Shown piece after piece: positions 1 to 3,818 of a DNA stretch of 6,148 nt. Origin of the DNA: an uncultured Bacillota bacterium (GTDB lineage: Bacteria > Bacillota > Clostridia > Peptostreptococcales > Anaerovoracaceae); the NCBI GenBank assembly GCA_946541435.1, contig CAMNJK010000099.1:1-6148 (forward strand), given 5' to 3'. How positions within the stretch are numbered: position 1 is the stretch's first letter; each line of letters begins with the position of its first letter. Position numbers and translations under genes: made by a program. The notes under the pieces are model-generated. The model had not been told where the DNA came from. It saw only the letters and a list, made by a program, of their open reading frames with translations, and ran no database searches.

Positions 1-2
1 GG

Positions 3-31
3 TTGACATATGGGTCCGGCGGGAGTATGAT
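3..31 (+). promoter_or_regulatory. Sigma-A-type promoter of the HMA protein / zinc ATPase operon
   Basis: The -35 element is a perfect TTGACA at 3-8. After exactly 17 bases comes TATGAT at 26-31, one mismatch from TATAAT. Transcription should start near base 38, giving a leader of about 46 bases before the ATG at 84. The near-ideal spacing argues against a MerR-type activator, whose promoters usually have 19-20 bp spacers. It suggests a strong promoter that is held off by a repressor, probably through the dyad just downstream. Confidence 0.8.
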
Positions 32-33
32 AT

Positions 34-67
34 GTTTAACAATTAAACAGTTGATTAATCGTTAAAC
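34..67. promoter_or_regulatory. Near-perfect 34-bp dyad, candidate repressor operator
   Basis: The left arm GTTTAACAATTAA (34-46) and the right arm TTAATCGTTAAAC (55-67) are inverted copies with 12 of 13 positions matching. They are separated by 8 bases, and the axis lies between 50 and 51. Inside it are smaller symmetric pieces: GTTTAA/TTAAAC at 34-39/43-48 and the palindrome GATTAATC at 53-60. The dyad is AT-rich in a GC-rich region and covers the predicted transcription start, where a bound repressor would block polymerase. It does not match the CopY box (TACAnnTGTA). A metal sensor of the ArsR/CadC or DtxR/MntR type is plausible from the gene content, but no regulator gene lies in the window. 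As RNA it could also form a weak hairpin. Confidence 0.6.
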
Positions 68-71
68 CAAC

Positions 72-77
72 AGGAGG
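72..77 (+). promoter_or_regulatory. Ribosome binding site of the HMA protein gene
   Basis: A full AGGAGG lies 6 bases before the ATG at 84. It is the strongest ribosome site in the window and fixes the start of the small gene. Because the ATPase downstream has no comparable site, it probably also serves that gene through translational coupling. Confidence 0.85.
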
Positions 78-83
78 TTCGAA

Positions 84-302
84 ATGAAAAAGACATATAA
101 GATCGACGTGGACTGCGCCAACTGCGCCAACAAAATGGAAGTGGCCACCCAGAAGACAGAGGGCGTCAAGGATGCTTCTGTAAACTTCATGGCTCTGAAG
201 ATGAAGGTGGAGTTTGAGGAAGGCGCGGATCCTGACGCGGTCATGCAGGAAGTGCTGAAGAACTGCAAGAAGGTCGAGGACGACTGCGAGATCTTCTTCT
301 AA
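84..302 (+). CDS. Small heavy-metal-associated (HMA) domain protein, probable metal donor for the zinc/cadmium ATPase
   Basis: A 72-residue soluble protein made of one HMA (ferredoxin-like, beta-alpha-beta-beta-alpha-beta) domain. The metal site is D10-C11-A12-N13-C14. The DCxxC form is typical of Zn/Cd/Pb-binding domains such as that of ZntA, whereas copper domains usually read MxCxxC. The remaining strands and helices (about 30-37, 40-45, 51-60) fit the fold. Two further cysteines, C61 and C68, lie near the end and could add ligands. No signal peptide or membrane segment is present, so it acts in the cytosol. The start is set by AGGAGG 6 bases upstream. The gene is the first of its operon and ends 7 bases before an ATPase that lacks this domain, so it probably delivers metal to that pump or senses load for it. 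It could instead be a free-standing metallochaperone or buffer. Confidence 0.9.
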   Translation: MKKTYKIDVDCANCANKMEVATQKTEGVKDASVNFMALKMKVEFEEGADPDAVMQEVLKNCKKVEDDCEIFF

Positions 303-309
303 ACCGATC

Positions 310-2310
310 ATGAACAAGAAACAGAAGAAAAACCTCATACGGATCCTGATCGCGGCAGTCCTTCTGATCGTCCTGTATTTCGTGCATCTGCAGAGGCCTG
401 TCATGTGTATCCTCTATCTGATCCCTTATCTGATCGTGGGATACGATATCCTGAAAAAGGCCGGCAAGGGCATCGTCAACCGCCAGCCTTTGGATGAGAA
501 CCTGCTGATGGCCATCGCCACCATCGGCGCCTTCGCCCTGGCCCTCTTTCGCACCGGGGATTTCACGGAGGCTGTGGCGGTCATGCTCTTCTACCAGGTG
601 GGGGAACTTTTCCAGAGCTATGCTGTGGGAAGGAGCCGGCGGAACATCGGCGAGCTGATGGACATCCGGCCGGACTATGCCAACATCGAAGATGAGGACG
701 GCATCCAGCGGGTGGATCCGGACGACGTGGAAATCGGGACCCTGATCCTGGTCCAGCCCGGAGAAAAGATCCCCATCGATGGTGTGGTGGAAGAGGGCAG
801 CGCCAGTCTGGACACCAGCGCCCTGACCGGGGAGAGCGTTCCCCGCAGCGTCCGTCCGGGAGACGAGGTCATCAGCGGCTGCATCAACATGACCGGCGTG
901 CTCCGCATCCGGACCACCCATGAATTTGATGAGTCTACCGCCTCCAGGATCCTGGATCTGGTGGAGAATGCCAGCTCGCGCAAATCCCGGTCCGAGAATT
1001 TCATTTCCCGGTTCGCCCGGATCTACACGCCGGTGGTGGTCATCAGCGCAGTGGCGCTGGCGGTGCTCCCGCCTCTGATCCGTATGGCGGCCCTGGGCCT
1101 TGGCGGCGACTGGGGCACCTGGGTCTACCGCGCCCTGACCTTCCTGGTGGTCAGCTGTCCCTGCGCCCTGGTGATCAGCATCCCGCTGAGCTTCTTCGCC
1201 GGGATCGGCGGCGCCAGCCGGGAGGGGATCCTGGTCAAGGGCTCCAACTTCCTGGAGGCCCTGTCCCAGGTGAAGACGGTGGTCATGGACAAGACCGGGA
1301 CATTGACCCGGGGCGTATTCCAGGTGGCAGGGGTGTACCCTGCAAAGGCTGGCGGTTCTCCGGCGCAGGAAGGAGAGGATCCCTTCAGCGCGGATGAACT
1401 GCTTCGTCTGGCCGCCTGCGCCGAGCGCCATTCCTCCCATCCCATCGCCCACGCATTGCGCAGCGCCTGGGGAGAGGATCCGGAGTCCTGCAGCATTGAC
1501 GCTGTGGAAGAGATCGCCGGACACGGCATCCGGGCCAAAGTGGACGGACAGCTGGTCTGTGTGGGCAACCGGAAGATGATGACCCTGGCCGGAGCGGCTG
1601 TGGAAGAGGCCGCGGCTGTCAGCCAGGCGGGAGAGGCTGCCAAAGAGACAGTCAATGAAGCCGCAGGGACGGTCATCCATGTGGCAGTGGACGGACGATA
1701 TGCCGGCCGCATCGTCATCTCCGATCTGATCAAGGAGACCGCGCCGGCAGCCATCGAAAAGATGCGCCGGGCGGGCGTTTCCAGGATCGTCATGCTCACC
1801 GGTGACGGCAGCGCCGCTGCCAATGCGGTGGGAGCACAGCTGGGCATCACGGAGATCTTCAGCGAACTCCTGCCCGGAGACAAAGTGTCCAAGGTGGAAG
1901 AACTGCTGCGGGAGAGCGGGGCAGGGAGCCGGTATGCGGATCCGGCGGAGGATCCCCGGCGGCCGCGGCTGGCCTTCGTGGGAGACGGCATCAACGACGC
2001 GCCGGTACTGTCCCGGGCGGACATCGGCATCGCCATGGGCGCCCTGGGATCGGATGCTGCCATTGAGGCGGCGGACGTGGTCCTGATGGATGACGATCCG
2101 GTCAAGATCCCCAAGGCCATCCGGATCTCCCGCAAGTGCATGCGGATCGTCAAGGAAAATATCTGGTTCGCCATCGGCATCAAGGTGCTCTGCCTGCTTT
2201 TGTGCGCCCTCGGTATCGTGGGCATGTGGGCGGCCATCTTCGCGGATGTGGGCGTCATGGTCCTGGCAGTGCTCAATGCCATGCGCACCCTGTTTGTGAA
2301 AAAGCTGTAA
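310..2310 (+). CDS. cadA: Zn/Cd/Pb-translocating P1B-type ATPase without N-terminal metal-binding domain
   Basis: A 666-residue inner-membrane pump that uses ATP to export divalent soft metals (Zn, Cd, Pb, possibly Co). Motifs in order: TM1 about 11-26, TM2 about 31-47, TM3-4 about 65-102, actuator loop TGES 173-176, TM5 about 241-258, CPC 283-285 in TM6, phosphorylated D327 in DKTGT, ATP-site HP 377-378, TGD 497-499, hinge GDGIND 558-563, then TM7 and TM8. K625 in TM7 and D646 in TM8 (ADVG) match the P1B-2 metal site known in ZntA/CadA; the copper signature is missing. The N-terminus enters TM1 almost at once; the usual HMA domain is encoded by the separate gene just upstream. No Shine-Dalgarno precedes the ATG, so translation is probably coupled to that gene. 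A later ATG at codon 32 has an AGAGG but would lose TM1. Linkers near 345-357 and 541-553 look longer than usual. Family assignment is firm; the exact metal and the symbol are inferred. Confidence 0.93.
   Translation: MNKKQKKNLIRILIAAVLLIVLYFVHLQRPVMCILYLIPYLIVGYDILKKAGKGIVNRQPLDENLLMAIATIGAFALALFRTGDFTEAVAVMLFYQVGELFQSYAVGRSRRNIGELMDIRPDYANIEDEDGIQRVDPDDVEIGTLILVQPGEKIPIDGVVEEGSASLDTSALTGESVPRSVRPGDEVISGCINMTGVLRIRTTHEFDESTASRILDLVENASSRKSRSENFISRFARIYTPVVVISAVALAVLPPLIRMAALGLGGDWGTWVYRALTFLVVSCPCALVISIPLSFFAGIGGASREGILVKGSNFLEALSQVKTVVMDKTGTLTRGVFQVAGVYPAKAGGSPAQEGEDPFSADELLRLAACAERHSSHPIAHALRSAWGEDPESCSIDAVEEIAGHGIRAKVDGQLVCVGNRKMMTLAGAAVEEAAAVSQAGEAAKETVNEAAGTVIHVAVDGRYAGRIVISDLIKETAPAAIEKMRRAGVSRIVMLTGDGSAAANAVGAQLGITEIFSELLPGDKVSKVEELLRESGAGSRYADPAEDPRRPRLAFVGDGINDAPVLSRADIGIAMGALGSDAAIEAADVVLMDDDPVKIPKAIRISRKCMRIVKENIWFAIGIKVLCLLLCALGIVGMWAAIFADVGVMVLAVLNAMRTLFVKKL
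481..492 (-). repeat. Interspersed word CAAAGGCTGGCG, copy 1 (inverted)
   Basis: The minus strand reads CAAAGGCTGGCG. Extended to 478, it shares 15 bases (CAAAGGCTGGCGGTT) with the copy at 1343-1357. On the plus strand it encodes the RQPL of a conserved NRQP(F/L)DEN stretch of the zinc ATPase, so this copy may be partly forced by protein sequence. Confidence 0.45.
1341..1354 (+). repeat. Interspersed word TGCAAAGGCTGGCG, copy 2
   Basis: This 14-mer is identical to the one at 5477-5490. It encodes Ala345-Lys-Ala-Gly348 in a stretch of the zinc ATPase nucleotide-binding domain that looks like a variable insertion, where protein conservation does not explain the DNA identity. Confidence 0.55.
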
Positions 2311-2323
2311 GATGTGATATACT
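2294..2323 (+). promoter_or_regulatory. Candidate extended -10 promoter of the MATE gene
   Basis: An extended -10 (TGA followed by TATACT, 2315-2323) is preceded after 18 bases by TTGTGA (2294-2299), a 4-of-6 match to the -35 consensus. It overlaps the last codons and stop of the zinc ATPase. The predicted start near 2330 is about 3 bases before the MATE ATG at 2333, which would give an almost leaderless message. Read-through from the upstream operon is also likely, since no terminator is seen. Confidence 0.4.
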
Positions 2324-2332
2324 GGTTCTGCT

Positions 2333-3736
2333 ATGCGACGAATCAGGGAGAATAAGACAGAAAACAATAATAAGAAAAAGAATGCCGTGGACATGCTCCA
2401 CGGCTCTCTTTGGGATAAGATCATTTTATTCGCGCTGCCCTTCATGGCCACCAGCGTCATGCAGCAGCTCTTCAATGCCACGGATACAGCGGTGGTGGGA
2501 CGGTTCGCGTCCAGCCAGGCCATGGCGGCGGTGGGCGCCAATGCTTCCCTGATCGCCCTGATCGTGGGGCTCTTCACCGGCCTTTCCATGGGAACCAATG
2601 TCACGGTGGCCCGGCTCATCGGCCAGGGCAGGGACGGCAGGATCCGGGACGCGGTGGTGACCTCCATGACCATCGCGATCCTCAGCGGAATGCTGCTGAT
2701 CATCATCGGCTTCCTGGTATCGCGGCCTATGCTGACCCTGATGGGCACCCCGGAGAATGTACTGGAGCAGGCGGTCCTGTATCTGCGCATTTACATGCTG
2801 GGCATGCCGTTTCTGATGATCTACAATTTCGGCTCGGCAGTCCTGCGCAGCAAGGGCGACAGCAAGCGTCCCCTTTACTGTCTGCTGGCCTCCGGGCTTT
2901 TCAATGTGGTGCTGAACATGGTCTTCGTCATCGTCTTCCACTGGGGGGTGGCGGGGGTTGCCATTGCCACAGATATTTCCAGCGGCATCAGCGCCGCCCT
3001 GGTACTGATCATCCTTTCCCGGGAGGAGGCGCGGTTCCGGGTCACGCTGCGGGGCCTGTATCTGCGGAAGGATCCCCTGAAGGAGATCCTGCGGATCGGC
3101 GTTCCCGCCGGTCTGCAGGGCATGGTGTTTTCCTTCAGCAACATCATCCTGCAGTCAGCCATCAACAGCTTCGGATCCGATGCCATGGCGGGCTCCGCCG
3201 CGGCGCAGAATCTGGAGTTCATCGCCTATTTCGTCATCAATGCCTTCGTGCAGGCAGCGGTGACCTTTACCAGCCAGAACTACGGCGCCGGGGACATGAA
3301 GCGGTGCAACGAAGTGTATCGCTGGTGCATGCTGTTCGGGGTCGGGTCCTCCTTTATCGTGGACATGAGTTTCGCTCTGCTCCGGTATCAGCTGATCGGA
3401 CTCTTCGCCACGGAGCCGGAGGTCATCCGCTTCGCCGTCATACGGGTCCTGACGGTCTGCTTCTTTAACTTCGTGGCCAACTCCTATGAGATCACCAGCG
3501 GCGCCCTCAGGGGACTGGGCTATTCCATCCTGCCCACGATCCTGACAGTCATCGGATCCTGTGTTTTCCGGATCTTCTGGGTCTTCACAGTTTTCCGCGC
3601 CATGGGCAGCTTCCGGAGCCTGATCGCCGTTTATCCCATCTCCTGGGTATTTACCGGAGCCATGGTGATCATTGCCTACGTCATCGTCCGGCATCGGCTG
3701 AAAAAAGATCTGCCGGCGGTTGACAAAGAAAGCTGA
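2333..3736 (+). CDS. MATE-family efflux transporter
   Basis: A 467-residue integral membrane protein of the multidrug and toxic compound extrusion family, which expels organic cations or drugs in exchange for Na+ or H+. The family hallmark QQLFNATDTAVVGRF is at 44-58. The sequence shows the expected two-lobed layout of about 12 membrane segments. The first lobe carries GTNVTVARLIGQGR (87-100), echoed in the second by a TFTSQNYGAGD stretch. It begins with an unusual hydrophilic Lys/Asn-rich stretch (residues 1-19); family similarity starts at about D20-M21. The ATG at 2333 follows an in-frame TGA at 2315 and has no Shine-Dalgarno. M21 is an alternative start but has none either. The gene starts 22 bases after the zinc ATPase and ends 82 bases before the copper ATPase. 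Substrate cannot be read from sequence; metal chelates or biocides are possible given the neighbours. Confidence 0.92.
   Translation: MRRIRENKTENNNKKKNAVDMLHGSLWDKIILFALPFMATSVMQQLFNATDTAVVGRFASSQAMAAVGANASLIALIVGLFTGLSMGTNVTVARLIGQGRDGRIRDAVVTSMTIAILSGMLLIIIGFLVSRPMLTLMGTPENVLEQAVLYLRIYMLGMPFLMIYNFGSAVLRSKGDSKRPLYCLLASGLFNVVLNMVFVIVFHWGVAGVAIATDISSGISAALVLIILSREEARFRVTLRGLYLRKDPLKEILRIGVPAGLQGMVFSFSNIILQSAINSFGSDAMAGSAAAQNLEFIAYFVINAFVQAAVTFTSQNYGAGDMKRCNEVYRWCMLFGVGSSFIVDMSFALLRYQLIGLFATEPEVIRFAVIRVLTVCFFNFVANSYEITSGALRGLGYSILPTILTVIGSCVFRIFWVFTVFRAMGSFRSLIAVYPISWVFTGAMVIIAYVIVRHRLKKDLPAVDKES
2384..2404 (+). other. Perfect 8-bp hairpin inside the start of the MATE gene
   Basis: GCCGTGGA (2384-2391) and TCCACGGC (2397-2404) pair perfectly around the 5-base loop CATGC. 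The loop holds the ATG of codon 21. An A-rich tract (2351-2382) precedes it and a pyrimidine-rich run (TCTCTTT, 2405-2411) follows, so it has some look of an attenuator. The T run is interrupted, so a working terminator is unlikely. The encoded NAVDMLHG stretch resembles family sequence, which may explain the pairing by chance. Confidence 0.35.
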
Positions 3737-3748
3737 ATTGGATACCAT
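3720..3748 (+). promoter_or_regulatory. Candidate promoter of the copper ATPase gene
   Basis: A perfect TTGACA (3720-3725) inside the last codons of the MATE gene is followed after 17 bases by TACCAT (3743-3748), which keeps four of six consensus bases including the first T, second A and last T. Transcription would begin near 3755, leaving a leader of about 64 bases. This would let the copper pump be controlled apart from the genes upstream. Confidence 0.5.
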
Positions 3749-3755
3749 TGAATGG
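3745..3755. promoter_or_regulatory. 11-bp palindrome at the copper ATPase promoter, possible operator
   Basis: CCATT and AATGG face each other around a single G, overlapping the -10 element and the predicted start site. The position suits a repressor. It does not resemble the CopY box or the GC-rich CsoR site, so the regulator is unknown. A perfect 5-bp arm alone is weak evidence. Confidence 0.3.
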
Positions 3756-3781
3756 AGTTAGAGATATCGAATTCAGGACCG

Positions 3782-3793
3782 GCCAGCCTTTGC
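3782..3793 (-). repeat. Interspersed word GCAAAGGCTGGC, copy 3 (inverted, intergenic)
   Basis: The only non-coding copy of the repeated word, in the leader of the copper ATPase gene. It is read GCAAAGGCTGGC on the minus strand. It fills most of the loop of a short stem made by CCGGC (3779-3783) and GCCGG (3794-3798). No protein constraint can explain this copy. Confidence 0.5.
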
Positions 3794-3807
3794 GCCGGAG
3801 AACGGAC

Positions 3808-3811
3808 AGGA
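3808..3811 (+). promoter_or_regulatory. Ribosome binding site of the copper ATPase gene
   Basis: AGGA lies 7 bases before the ATG at 3819. An in-frame TAG at 3813-3815 rules out any start further upstream, so this site fixes the start. Confidence 0.7.
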
Positions 3812-3818
3812 ATAGATC

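Noticed and set aside
1125..2288. 387-codon minus-strand frame
   Set aside because: Ser/Arg/Ala-rich low-complexity translation lying entirely over conserved ATPase motifs; a shadow of codon bias.
2311..2332. Possible terminator between the zinc ATPase and MATE genes
   Set aside because: The 22 bases hold no inverted repeat and no T run.
241..2790. 849-codon open frame on the minus strand
   Set aside because: Over the zinc ATPase it runs in the mirror phase of the real codons, so a stop would need TTA, CTA or TCA codons, which that GC-rich gene never uses. The product is His/Arg/Asp-rich with no domain.
3737..3818. Possible terminator after the MATE gene
   Set aside because: The only stem (CCGGC/GCCGG) is short, has a 10-base loop and no following T run.
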